This document shows, piece by piece, positions 35,407-44,317 of a DNA stretch of 64,000 nt. The notes beneath the pieces were generated by a model that had not been told where the DNA came from, ran no database searches, and worked only from the letters and a program-made list of their open reading frames with translations. The stretch comes from Onthophagus taurus (Eukaryota > Arthropoda > Insecta > Coleoptera > Scarabaeidae). Position numbers and translations under genes: made by a program. Positions within the stretch are counted from its first letter, which is position 1. Every line of letters begins with the position of its first letter. The stretch spans positions 4,402,001-4,466,000 of the forward strand of contig NW_027248940.1 in NCBI RefSeq assembly GCF_036711975.1, given 5' to 3'.

Positions 35407-36938
35407 TTATATGTGATATATGAAAGATCTGTGAAACAAAGAGGTTCTGTATTTTGGTGGATATATATCATATTTTAATCTCGTCTGTAGAGCATTGTTC
35501 GCCCTTTTAAAAGTAATTTTCTTATACAAGTATGTCGGTATATGTGTTGTGACGATTTTATGAAACAAAAGCAAACTGTGCAACTCTCGACGGGTATCCA
35601 TTCTATGCCACCCAACATCTTTAAGTTTGTGTGAGATTCCGTCATACTTCCAGATTCCAAAAATGAACCTAAGGCAACTATTTTGAACTTTCTGTATTCG
35701 ATGTAAGACAGCACAAGAGAATCACATAACTGTTTTTTTAATTTTATCGAAAGAACGGATCGGTGAGGATAAAGTTTTCTTAAACATGAATACGACCTTC
35801 ACATGTAAATATTAATTTGAGTTTTAAATCTAAACGTGTTATCTATTGTTAATCCAAGGCATTTTGCTTCCTAAACAACATTTATTCTTGAACCATTTAT
35901 ATTAATATCAAGTTCCAAGTTCAGCCCTGTTAATCCTGACTTATCAGGATTAATCTTTAGTTTATGAAACGTTGCAATATTAAATATAGTAGACAGGTCC
36001 TCATTAATACGCATTTGTGCTAGATTCTTATCATTTTCATGAAAGGACAGATAACACTTTATATCATCAGCATACTTATTGACTTTACAATATTGTACCT
36101 GTTTACTAAACTGCGAAGTGTACAAAGACAACAAGAGAGGCCCCAACTCCGAACCCTGTGGTACACCATTCAAAACTCTAATTGTGTGAGACAAATCATC
36201 ACCGATCCTTACCCTTTGAGACCTGCCACAGAGGTAGTCACCCAACAAAGATACCGTATCTGAACTCAGCCCCAAATTATAAAGAATCTCACCCAAAACC
36301 ACGTGATTAACGGTATCAAACGCTTTAGAAAAATCCAGGAAGACTGCAGCAGTGTACAACCCAGTGTCCGTGTTCGTAAGAATATCATCAGTTAGGCGCA
36401 ACATTGCAGTTGTACAACTATAGCTACTTCGAAAGCCAGACTGCTCCTGAGGTAACAAGCCATTACTCCCCACATAACTCACCAACTGCTGCTTCATAAT
36501 TTTTTCAAGCACCTTAGATAACGTTGGAAGAATACTTATTTTTCTAAGATCTTTCAATTGCTTGGGATCAGCAACCTTTACCAAAGGACTAACTATCCCA
36601 TGCTTCCAAAGCGCAGGAAATTTACTCTCCGAAAGACAACAGTTGAGAAAATGAGTCAGGTACGGCAAAATCAACGGAAAGCAGAGACGTATCATTCCTA
36701 TAGAAATACCATCACACCCAACTGAAGCGGATGTAATAGAAGCCAGAACAGACCGCACCTCTGCTTCACTTACATTTTTAAATACAAATTGATTTTGACA
36801 TGCATTATGCTTATAAAAATCCGAATTAACAGACGGCAAACTATCCATAAGCTCGTTTACACTATCTACAAAATAACTGTTAATACGGTCAGAGTTCTGA
36901 AAATGCGACGGCAAGGACAACGCCCTGCCATCCGTCAT
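35407..36938 (-). pseudogene. Non-LTR reverse transcriptase (CR1/L2/jockey group)
   Basis: The frame 36938-35871 holds the RT domain: SVGCDGISIGMIR, HGIVSPLVKVADP, RKISILPTLSKVLEKI, QSGFRSSYSCTTAML, FLDFSKAFDTVNH (first Asp), NGVPQGSELGPLLLSLYT and YADDIKCYLSF (YADD box). The thumb continues to about 35870. The C-terminal part (LHSLLLFHKIVTTHIPTYL) resumes in other frames down to 35407. The endonuclease is missing, so it is a dead 5-prime truncated copy. Confidence 0.85.
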
Positions 36939-37124
36939 AACCCCAAATTCTCTAACTTCATTTCATATACAATGGCGTTCCTGTTCATGTCAAGACCAGC
37001 ATGTCTATCCAGATCTTTAAGCGAAGATTATGGCGGGTCAGTTGAGTGGCTTACGAGCCTGATAATAAATTTAATGACACCTAGTTTTGTTATTACTTTG
37101 GCTATTTTGTTTTAGTAACACAGA

Positions 37125-37262
37125 GATATATGTATACGATATACCACACATAATGGGCACCTGTATACTATATTCCATACATAATGGGCACCTGTATATA
37201 TTACCTCTGTTCGAAAATAAGTGTCCGATTTGTATATTTTATTTGTTCCAAAATAAGTGTCA
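37125..37262. repeat. Short direct repeats next to a mariner end
   Basis: ATAATGGGCACCTGTATA occurs twice in tandem (about 37149-37200). A motif with AAAATAAGTGTC also occurs twice (about 37213 and 37250). The second copy, TTCCAAAATAAGTGTC, may be the end of the DD39D mariner that follows. It resembles the ends known from plant mariner/Stowaway elements. Confidence 0.5.
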
Positions 37263-38400
37263 ACTTTAAAAAAAAGCGATATAAGTACTAATATATTTTA
37301 ATTAACAGAACTGTATTAAATTATAATTGAACCAAATTTTTTATAGTATAATTTAATTAAAATTATAAACTACTTAATGCTATTCGTGCAGTTTCGACAG
37401 CTTCTTTTGAACAAATTACATTTCTTTGTAATTGACCTTTGTAAGTGTCTGTATGAGGGATTTTGTAATTGTTACCTCCTTTATGAAGCATGGAGGACTC
37501 CATACATTTCTGTAGTGTCATAAAAACATTGTCTAATTTATATGCAGGTATATCATCCTATGCCTTCAAAACAGCAGCAATTAATTCATCTACAGCATCG
37601 AGCTTTTATGTTGTATAGACTGAATTGCTTTAAAAAAGCCTAAATCAAGAACATTAAAGTCAGGGCTGTTTGGTGGCTGACAAATCAAACTAATATTCCA
37701 TCCATCAGCTGTTCCGGCCCGAATTACTTCACTATCATCTAGGCTACAATGTGGTCGGGCATTATCTTGTTGAATTTTGATGGGCATCTTTTTGCTACCC
37801 TTCGGCCACTTTTCTTTTATAGCTGGAATAACTTTTTTGGTAATCATGTCCACATAAATTTGACGAGAAACTTCAACAGGTGTTGTCACTAATGTCCCAC
37901 GTACACGATTTTTAGAATTCGTTTTGCTGGTTCTTGAGTTACAATAGGCCATAAGGCTATTTTACCATTAAGTTCAGACTTTTTGTTGTAATCATATCTT
38001 GGACGAGCCATTGCAGCTAGAAACATGACTTTTGTTAAGAATCTTACGTGTTCGATGAGGTGTTTCTTCTTCGGGAAGAAGGTAGCAGTTTGTTTTAGTT
38101 TTGGTTATGTAAAACCATTTTTCATCAATATGAACAAACTCTAACATTTCTTGAAAATATAGGCTAGGTTCTTATAACATACAAAGTGCAAATTCTAATC
38201 GACGCTTCTTATTGTCATCGGTCAAAACAGGTTTCAATGTACTTGAAACTATCTTTATGACTCCTTCCTTCAAAATTCTGTGCTCTGTTCCCAATGACTC
38301 GTTAATATTGTTACAAGGACTGCTTTTAGTGTTGTCAAAGAAATTAAATTTACAGTTTTCTCTAAATTACGGTTCTATAACTAAAAATTAAAAAGCATAT
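37248..38400 (-). mobile_element. DD39D mariner-like remnant
   Basis: Minus-strand transposase sequence runs from about 38330 to 37380, next to a possible end at 37250. The right end was not found. Several stops and shifts show age. The surroundings are rich in foldback repeats. Confidence 0.55.
37590..38080 (-). pseudogene. DD39D (plant-like) mariner transposase fragment
   Basis: The frame 37952-37590 contains KIQQDNARPHCS (second Asp) and ICQPPNSPDFNVLDLGFF. I count 39 residues between the catalytic Asp residues, the DD39D spacing best known from plant mariners and also found in some animals. The preceding sequence (about 38080-37955, reading ARPRYDYNKK in another frame) belongs to the same gene. 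The C-terminal part continues below 37590 with stops. Confidence 0.7.
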
Positions 38401-38421
38401 TTCTGATATTTGAAATAAATA

Positions 38422-38635
38422 TATTTTTCTTCAAACGTCATTAAATGACAACTTTGTTGTCGTGTTTACTCGCGGTAGAAGTAAGTCATTGTTGCATAAC
38501 GACGGTTGCTAAGATCAACATAGCAAAAAAGTACTTCAGCGTTATGGCGCTAAAGTAAATTTCACTTTAGCGCCATAGCGCTGAAGCACATGTCACTTTA
38601 GCGCCGTATTGGAAATGACGTTTGAAGAAAAAATA
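38422..38635. repeat. Foldback MITE, about 214 bp
   Basis: TATTTTTCTTCAAACGTCAT and its inverted copy bound a core with nested palindromes (TTATGGCGCTAAAGT and ACTTTAGCGCCATAG). Confidence 0.75.
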
Positions 38636-38832
38636 CTATGTTTTATTCGGAAGAGAAGCAGTTTCGTTTGTGGCTGGTCCGTCATTGCCGGACTCACTTC
38701 GTTCGTCCGGCAAACTGTCGAACACGCCACAATTTTAACGGCTTATCTGTCATTAGCGACTCACTGCGTTCGTCGCTAAACGACAGAACACGCCATAAAA
38801 AACACTGCTTCTCTTCCATATAAAACAATATA
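38636..38832. repeat. Foldback repeat with GC hairpins, about 197 bp
   Basis: The ends GTTTTATTCGGAAGAGAAGC and GCTTCTCTTCCATATAAAAC are inverted copies. Inside are two hairpins, GCCGGAC-loop-GTCCGGC and TTAGCGAC-loop-GTCGCTAA, whose loops share TCACTTCGTTC and TCACTGCGTTC. Confidence 0.75.
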
Positions 38833-38956
38833 CTATTATCGCCCACCGGCAGCAAAACAATACTTTATGCTATCCATTTGCGGCAGTAAAATGACACTTT
38901 GTGCTACTGTCCAGTTAAGTGTGCATTTAATTCATTTGTTTTACTTTACCTGCCGC

Positions 38957-39566
38957 ATATGCGGCAGGTAAAGTACTTTTTGTAATTCGCTACGGTAATG
39001 GAAGCTATAACAGTACTCAAACGGGTGCTGTAATGAGACTCATTACAGCATCCGATGCTGTAATGAGATTTTAGTAACATTTTATGGAACCAGTTCAAGT
39101 TGGTGACATTGGGTCATTAATTTTTCTAGTTGTCAATGTGACAATTTTTGTCTATGGATGTTTAAACACGTTCTTAGCATCGAATACAAGGTCCACAATG
39201 ATGACGACATTGACTCTGAGCAATTTCTCGTATTTTGGGAGGTGTACATCAAATATTTTTTTTCAGGTGAATATATTTTGTGTTTTGACAGTTTCTAATT
39301 GTCAATTCAAAGTTTCTATTTTCAAGTGTTCCGGTGTTATCAACTGCTACATACCTATTTCCCTACATTGCCAAAATTTACTTTATTTTTGTTAAAAAAA
39401 AGTATAAAAACGCGAATTACAAAAAATAGCATAAAAAACACGTTTCATAAGACTTAAAGCACTCATTCATTAAAAAACTCGTGGCTTCGCCACTCGTTTT
39501 TCAACTTGAATTCGTGCATTTCAAGCGTGTCTTACGAAACTTGTTTTTTAATATACTATTACCTGC
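38957..39566. repeat. 610-bp insertion in the tandem repeat, with hairpins
   Basis: Flanked by TTACCTGCCG. It holds palindromes such as CTGTAATGAGACTCATTACAG and a foldback at about 39437-39550 that includes ACTCGTGGCTTCGCCACTCG. No coding sequence was recognised. Confidence 0.55.
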
Positions 39567-39597
39567 CGCTAAATGCTGTCAATTTGAAAAAAATCTC

Positions 39598-39676
39598 GTA
39601 AAACAACACCGGGATTTGAACCCGGTACCTCCTACTTGAAAGCGCACTGCCTTTCCACCATACTACCGACCTCTCA
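39598..39676 (-). repeat. tRNA-like (Pol III type) sequence, copy 1
   Basis: On the minus strand it carries a B box within CCGGGTTCAAATCCCGG and an A-box-like GTAGTATGGTGGAAAGGC. The T arm pairs well, but the anticodon and acceptor stems do not close. It is therefore a tRNA-derived repeat and not a working tRNA gene. Confidence 0.55.
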
Positions 39677-39755
39677 TACGTAGTGTAACTTTACCGAGGT
39701 ATATTAACAAAACAAATCGTTTGTCATATGTCATATAATATTGGTAAGTACCAAT

Positions 39756-40361
39756 AGTAGTATAGATTCGCCGATTCAAGAACCTCCTCCTCGAACCTGC
39801 GTTCTAGGAGGAGGTTCTTGAATCGGCAAATTTTTTGGGGGTCAGAGGAGGTTCGATGAGGAGAGGAGGTTCTTGAATCGGCGATTCTTTTGAGGGTCGG
39901 AGGAGATTCGATGAAGAGAGGAGGAGGTCAATTAACTTGAGAAGGTCATGTTATTTTGACGAAATTATTAAAAATTTATCTTTATTAAAAATGTATCTTT
40001 ATTTAGGTTATGTTATTAAAAATTTATCTTTATATGTAACCTGTTTACCTAGATGAAAACAATTACTATGTTTATCCTTCGACGCTTCTCAATGAACTGT
40101 TAATGTTTTCGATATATCTCTTAATTTATTATTATACACAAAGGTATACGGTTTTGAGATATGTAGGTATACAAATAAGTGAGTCATAACTTACCTGCGA
40201 GATATTTTTTATTTTATTATGTAAAGGTGTACGGGTATTTAAGAATATGCGAGGAGGTTCTTGAATCGGCAAATTTTTTGGGAGGACAGGTTTGAGGAGG
40301 AGGTCAACTAACTTGTTAGTAGTAGATGAGTCATGATCCACCTGCGAGATATTTTTTAAGA
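39756..40361. repeat. Left terminal inverted repeat of the Polinton
   Basis: About 605 bp. By eye the outer 344 bases are identical to the inverted right end. From about 40100 inward the two copies differ often by substitutions and small indels. It contains three or more copies of GAGGAGGTTCTTGAATCGGC (about 39808, 39862, 40250) and a terminal hairpin. Confidence 0.9.
39770..39827. repeat. Terminal hairpin in the left Polinton repeat
   Basis: GCCGATTCAAGAACCTCC plus TCCT pairs perfectly with its downstream complement around a 14-base loop (CGAACCTGCGTTCT). The stem is 22 bp and starts 14 bp from the element end. The right end has the same hairpin at 57769-57826. Confidence 0.9.
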
Positions 40362-40492
40362 GCTTCTTAATAAATTTGTCATGCGTTTTGTCTGACGTCT
40401 CACGATATAATGACGTGTTAGAACATGTATAATAGATATATTCGGTAATGATGTGAAATATTACTCCCCCCACCAGCAACCTTATGTATTGC

Positions 40493-40530
40493 TATAAATA
40501 CAAACGTTGGTCGGAGTTGTACCGCAGAGT
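40493..40530 (+). promoter_or_regulatory. TATA promoter for the first Polinton gene set
   Basis: TATAAATA at 40493-40500, with a possible start at about 40525 (CCGCAGAG). The leader then carries splice-like motifs (CAGAGTAAGG at about 40540, repeated ATTTAGTACA) and a clear GTAAGT donor at 40629. Confidence 0.55.
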
Positions 40531-40627
40531 GTTGTGCTTCAGAGTAAGGTTTTTGTGTATTTAGTACATATTAAAAATATCGTGTAGATTTTTGGTGCAT
40601 TTAGTACAGAGGATTTTTAACGTAACG

Positions 40628-41592
40628 AGTAAGTAATTCAAATGTAATACAAGTAGATAATGTACTAATGTAAACAATAATATTGATGTTTAGTGGCAAC
40701 CAGACCGAACCCCAAATGTCCAACTAAGAGAGCTGCTGTAAATTCATTTGAAAAGGGTGAAAATAAAAAACCTGTCCGAAACATCAAAATGGAGGGTAAT
40801 TGTAATGAGACAACTGCAACAAATGTGTCGCTAGGAAGTGATAATCAAAGAAAAAAGGATGTGGTATTCGATGGAATTAATTTGTTGGCTTCCGACTTAG
40901 CGGAGTACGTATTTCCTAGCAATCAACAACATTATGTAGAAAATTGTGGAAAGTTACCTTTCACAAGTAACGTAGTATTAAATGAGGCAGTGAAAAATAA
41001 TCTCCAAAAAGGTAATCAAGCGCCATTATTCTCCGAGAGTACATATTATTTAAATAAAAGTCGAACGAAATGGATATCGGTTGGCATGTCTGCCAATCTA
41101 CATTTTGATCCGGTTATAAGATTAATGGGAAAAGGACAATGCATAACTTTTACCGAAGACGAATGGAAAAATGTGATTAATAGCAGACAATTGATTATGA
41201 ATAGTTTTGTTGGTGATTTATCGGCACCACCACATTTCGTTGTAAGCGGCGTGACCTGCAGCAGCCAATGGATAGAAAATGTACGAAAAGTGTTGAAAAT
41301 GGAAAGGGGGTCAGAAATATTTTACCTGGCTTACGACTCGTTACACGAATTGTGGAAACTTAGCGATTTAGTTTCGAGTAGGGTAGAAGTATTAAAGTGT
41401 ATGGAATATAAAAATTATTACGATAGCGTGATCGATGTGGTATCAACAATGCAAGGTGATATAAAATCGAATATATTGGTTGCTTCAAACGGTGCACCAA
41501 GTGAACATTTGTGCGTAACTAAAGAACTGCTCGTATACGGTATGGATAAGGTATTACTGGATTTAGATTTGCACGCATTAATGAAGATGTGA
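40628..41592 (+). CDS. Polinton protein of unknown function, possibly PC4-like
   Basis: The frame has no ATG at its 5-prime end. A GTAAGT donor at 40629 and a TTTAG acceptor ending at 40693 join an A to TG, so splicing assembles the start codon. The product is 299 residues (starts MATRPNPKCPTKRA). The N-terminal 65 residues are polar and Lys-rich. Residues about 118-165 (KSRTKWISVGMS, then GKGQCITFTEDEWKNV) resemble the fold pattern of PC4-type single-strand DNA-binding proteins, where strands are followed by an LT-x-x-W helix. This is a weak resemblance. As the first gene after the left repeat it is probably expressed early. Confidence 0.6.
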
Positions 41593-41602
41593 AGTGAATA
41601 AA

Positions 41603-41827
41603 ATGGAAAAAAAAGTGACGTTTTGCGAATCGAAAAATAGAGTGTACCGAATGCACACTTGGACGTTTGCTTACAGACAATCAAGGATAAGTGACTGGGA
41701 AGAAAAGATGTTGGACGGAATTAGATTTAAGACTAGGATAAGAAACGTAAATAAGTTATTAGAAAAATATTTAGATGTAGATTATAGATTAAATATATAT
41801 CAAGAACGTTTTAGCATTGTAGAGTAA
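41603..41827 (+). CDS. Small Polinton protein of unknown function
   Basis: 75 residues from the ATG at 41603, just after the previous stop. Features: WTFAYRQSRISDWEEKM and RFKTRIRNVNKLLEKYL, mostly charged helices, with no membrane segment or signal. I know no function. The AATAAAA at about 41965 could end this transcript. Confidence 0.6.
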   Translation: MEKKVTFCESKNRVYRMHTWTFAYRQSRISDWEEKMLDGIRFKTRIRNVNKLLEKYLDVDYRLNIYQERFSIVE

Positions 41828-42045
41828 TCGAAATGTTTTTAACTGAGTAACAATTAATTTTTAGGATATTAGTAGATTTAAGTGTAGCTGAATAATAATA
41901 ATAATATTAATAGATTTAAGTATAAATTAAGAGCAAAACTGTTTTTGTAAAATATTTAAAAGGAATAAAAGCTTAAAGCACAACAGCAGAGCTTCATTTC
42001 TAGTTTTTAACTGTGAAGAAAAGGAAGAAGGAGTGAAATTATAAA

Positions 42046-42963
42046 ATGAATTTGTTAGAACCTAATCGTAACAGTTATCGTTTGACAGGCAAACGAATTG
42101 GTCGAGGATTTTTTAACAAGTTGATAGATAAACTTCCGATAGAACTTCATTTGCCAGGATATAATTTTTGTGGACCGGGTACCAAGTTGGAAAAGAGATT
42201 ATCGAGAGGAGATCGAGGCGTGAATCCATTAGACGAAGCGTGTAAGAAACACGATATAGCATATACGGTCAGTTCAAATTTAAAATTTAGACACGACGCA
42301 GACAGAGCATTATATAAAGCAGCGAAAGAACGAATACGAAATAAAGAGTCTACTCTTGGAGAAAAAGTGGCATCGTCCGCAGTTGCCGCCTTAATGAAAG
42401 CAAAAGTAGCGGTCGGTATGGGCGTAGGTAGAAAAAGAAATCGTACGGGTCGACGACCTTTAAAAAAAGTCCGAACGCGTGTAAAGCGTGGTGGAGCTAT
42501 ATCTTTTGTAGATGCACTTCGATTCGCTCGCAACGCAATATCGAGATCAGGTGCTAAGAATTTGTTGACAAACGTTAAAGCGGCGTACGGAGCTTTGAAA
42601 AAGATAAGAAAAAGAATTTCCGAACCTAGAGGTCGAGTTATTCGAATTCCGAAAACGGGAGGATTTTTACCTTTAATTCCCCTGTTCGCAGCTTTAGGTG
42701 CCCTAGGTAGTATCGGCGGTGGTGCTGCCGCTATTGCAAGAACTATAAACAACGCGAAAACAGCTAGAGAGCAATTAGATGAAGAACGAAGACATAACAA
42801 GGCTATGGAAGCAAAGGCCGTAGGTAGCGGATTTTATATAAAACCATATAAGAAAGGTTGCGGTTTGTTTATTGAAGGAAAGGGGAATAATGTTGGCGGC
42901 ACAGGTTACTTCAATAAGCCCTATAAGAAAGGTTGCGGTATAACCACTAGTTCAAAAAACTAG
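42046..42963 (+). CDS. Phospholipase A2 (parvovirus VP1-like) minor virion protein
   Basis: 305 residues. Residues 36-90 form a viral phospholipase A2 domain: calcium loop YNFCGPGT (39-46) and catalytic DEACKKHDIAY with His69-Asp70, as in parvovirus VP1 and in adintoviruses. It is followed by a very basic segment (GRKRNRTGRRPLKKVRTRVK), which may bind DNA or a membrane, and a hydrophobic Gly/Ala-rich stretch near 205-230. Two copies of KPYKKGCG lie at the C-terminus. In relatives such enzymes open endosomal membranes during entry; here this is inferred from the family. The catalytic residues are intact. Confidence 0.85.
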   Translation: MNLLEPNRNSYRLTGKRIGRGFFNKLIDKLPIELHLPGYNFCGPGTKLEKRLSRGDRGVNPLDEACKKHDIAYTVSSNLKFRHDADRALYKAAKERIRNKESTLGEKVASSAVAALMKAKVAVGMGVGRKRNRTGRRPLKKVRTRVKRGGAISFVDALRFARNAISRSGAKNLLTNVKAAYGALKKIRKRISEPRGRVIRIPKTGGFLPLIPLFAALGALGSIGGGAAAIARTINNAKTAREQLDEERRHNKAMEAKAVGSGFYIKPYKKGCGLFIEGKGNNVGGTGYFNKPYKKGCGITTSSKN

Positions 42964-43340
42964 TTCGAATACCTCGTCGTGCGTTAACTAACGTCGAGTT
43001 GGAAAAGTTTGCGAAAGTACTAAAAATTCCACATTTTCGGGGTATATTTATGAGAGACAATCTCCCGAGTAAGATTAAAAAGAAGGAAAGAGGTATTGTT
43101 AACTTGGATAACTTGAAAGGACGAGGGACTCATTGGGTCGCCTATAAGAAAGACGACAAGGACATATACTATTTCGACAGTTACGGTGATTTAAGACCGC
43201 CATTAGAAATTGAACAATATTTGCTGTCAGACGGTAGGGGTGGTCAAGTAAAGTATAATTACTGTCGATATCAAAGAGAAATAGATCAAAATTGCGGACA
43301 GTTGTGTCTGAAGTTTCTAAGTAATAAAAGAACCTATTAG
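42964..43340 (+). CDS. Adenain-like cysteine protease, no ATG at the natural start
   Basis: The frame runs directly from the stop of the previous gene. It matches the adenovirus-type maturation protease: N-terminal ELEKFAKVLKIPHFRGIF, then GTHWVAYKK with the catalytic His, YYFDSYGDL with the acidic residue, and QNCGQLCLKFL with the nucleophilic Cys. The first ATG (43050) would drop the conserved N-terminal segment. The sequence AAAACTAG just before the frame is a possible splice acceptor, so the protein may be made from a spliced mRNA, or by readthrough or a non-ATG start. Its role is cleavage of virion precursors. The catalytic set is complete. Confidence 0.8.
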
Positions 43341-43370
43341 AGTCTAGAGACGTTTAGACGTTCAGAAGTA

Positions 43371-44102
43371 ATGGAGAAAGAAGCAATACACACGACATAT
43401 ACATTTACGTTGACTGGAAAGTCATCTGAATTGACTTGTAATTTTAATCCTCCGATCTATTTGAACGAATTTGGTAGTTACGAGTTGGCTCTTTTGAATT
43501 TCGAAACGTTTAATAGTTTAGCAAACGTTAATAAAAACAACAACGTAATCCAATACGAAGATAAGACAGGACATTTTAAAAACAATATAATAGTACCTGT
43601 TGGAACGTACGATATTGATGATATTGCCGAGTTCGTGAATGAACAGCTAGACAAAAGACACGCTAAAAGTGTCGTAATAAGGATTAAGGGGAATAATAAC
43701 ACACAACATTCTTTAATAAAAAGTACCCGTCGAATTAATTTTGCATGCGATAATTCTATAGGGCCGTTACTTGGCTTCAAGCCTCAAATATTACCTAGAG
43801 ATACGGAAGTGGAATCCGATTTCGTAGTAAACATAAATAAAACGAACGCCTTACAAATTTATTGTAATTTAGTGACGGGATCGTATAATAACGGAGTTCC
43901 CGTGCACGTTTTATATCATTTTTTCCCAAACGTTCCGGCAGGTTTTAAAATAATCGAATCACCACAACTACCTATTTATTTACCGGTTTTAACGAACGTG
44001 ATTAGTAGCTTAACAGTACGTATACTTGATCAGGACGGAAACTTGGTAGACTTCAGAGAAGAAGAAATAACAGTGAGAGTTCACCTGAGATCGATAAATT
44101 GA
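43371..44102 (+). CDS. Penton-like minor capsid protein
   Basis: 243 residues. The layout matches the single jelly-roll minor capsid (penton) protein of Polintons: an N-terminal strand TTYTFTLTGKSSELTCNF, PPIYLNEFGSYELALLNFET, VPVGTYDIDDIAEFVNEQL, LLGFKP, and C-terminal strands ending in EEITVRVHL. It would form the fivefold vertices. It lies between protease and major capsid genes, the usual neighbourhood, and overlaps the start of the next frame by four bases. Confidence 0.75.
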   Translation: MEKEAIHTTYTFTLTGKSSELTCNFNPPIYLNEFGSYELALLNFETFNSLANVNKNNNVIQYEDKTGHFKNNIIVPVGTYDIDDIAEFVNEQLDKRHAKSVVIRIKGNNNTQHSLIKSTRRINFACDNSIGPLLGFKPQILPRDTEVESDFVVNINKTNALQIYCNLVTGSYNNGVPVHVLYHFFPNVPAGFKIIESPQLPIYLPVLTNVISSLTVRILDQDGNLVDFREEEITVRVHLRSIN

Positions 44103-44125
44103 ATTATTTAAATTTGACTAACGTT

Positions 44126-44317
44126 ATGACAGTGTTATATCAAAACAAAAGAATGCGGTGGTCAAGAAGAGACAGAGCGAGAAAATTGTTTAATGGAGAA
44201 AACTATAAAGCGCGCGTCATCAGTCAACGTAGCGGCAGTAGAAGACGATCCATTCATCGATTATCACCAGTCAATCGAAGGTATTTAGTTCAGTTAGGAT
44301 ACGAAGTGTTAAAGTAA
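44126..44317 (+). CDS. Small basic peptide between the capsid genes
   Basis: 63 residues from the ATG at 44126, rich in Arg (RWSRRDRARKLF, SGSRRRSIHRL). The size and charge suit a DNA-condensing core peptide like the adenovirus mu/pX type, but I see no firm match. The stop overlaps the ATG of the capsid gene (TAATG). Confidence 0.55.
   Translation: MTVLYQNKRMRWSRRDRARKLFNGENYKARVISQRSGSRRRSIHRLSPVNRRYLVQLGYEVLK

Larger units (their letters stand above)
28216..37115 (-). mobile_element. Non-LTR retrotransposon (-), host of a four-level nest
   Basis: The 3-prime end lies at 28216-28627: GCAATAAAGAC followed by an (ATT)n tail read on the minus strand at 28236-28216. The coding part lies at 35340-37115. 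The two halves were parted by a TA-flanked element at 28628-35339, and joined they give one RT gene plus a 3-prime untranslated region of about 475 nt. It is 5-prime truncated near 37115. The tail style suggests the CR1/L2/jockey group. Confidence 0.7.
38833..39755. repeat. Tandem repeat unit 1, left part (Polinton target)
   Basis: 38833-38956 and 39567-39755 match 58022-58330 in the same orientation. The unit was split twice: by an insertion at 38957-39566 (the flanking TTACCTGCCG is present on both sides, a likely 10-bp duplication) and by the Polinton at 39756. The remainder of the unit is 57841-58017. Confidence 0.7.

Noticed and set aside
39598..39676. A functional tRNA gene
   Set aside because: The T arm and B box are good, but the anticodon and acceptor stems do not pair. 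It is called a tRNA-like repeat.
42147..42800. Long minus-strand frame over the phospholipase gene (217 residues)
   Set aside because: It is a shadow of the plus-strand gene, whose calcium loop and catalytic motifs are unmistakable.
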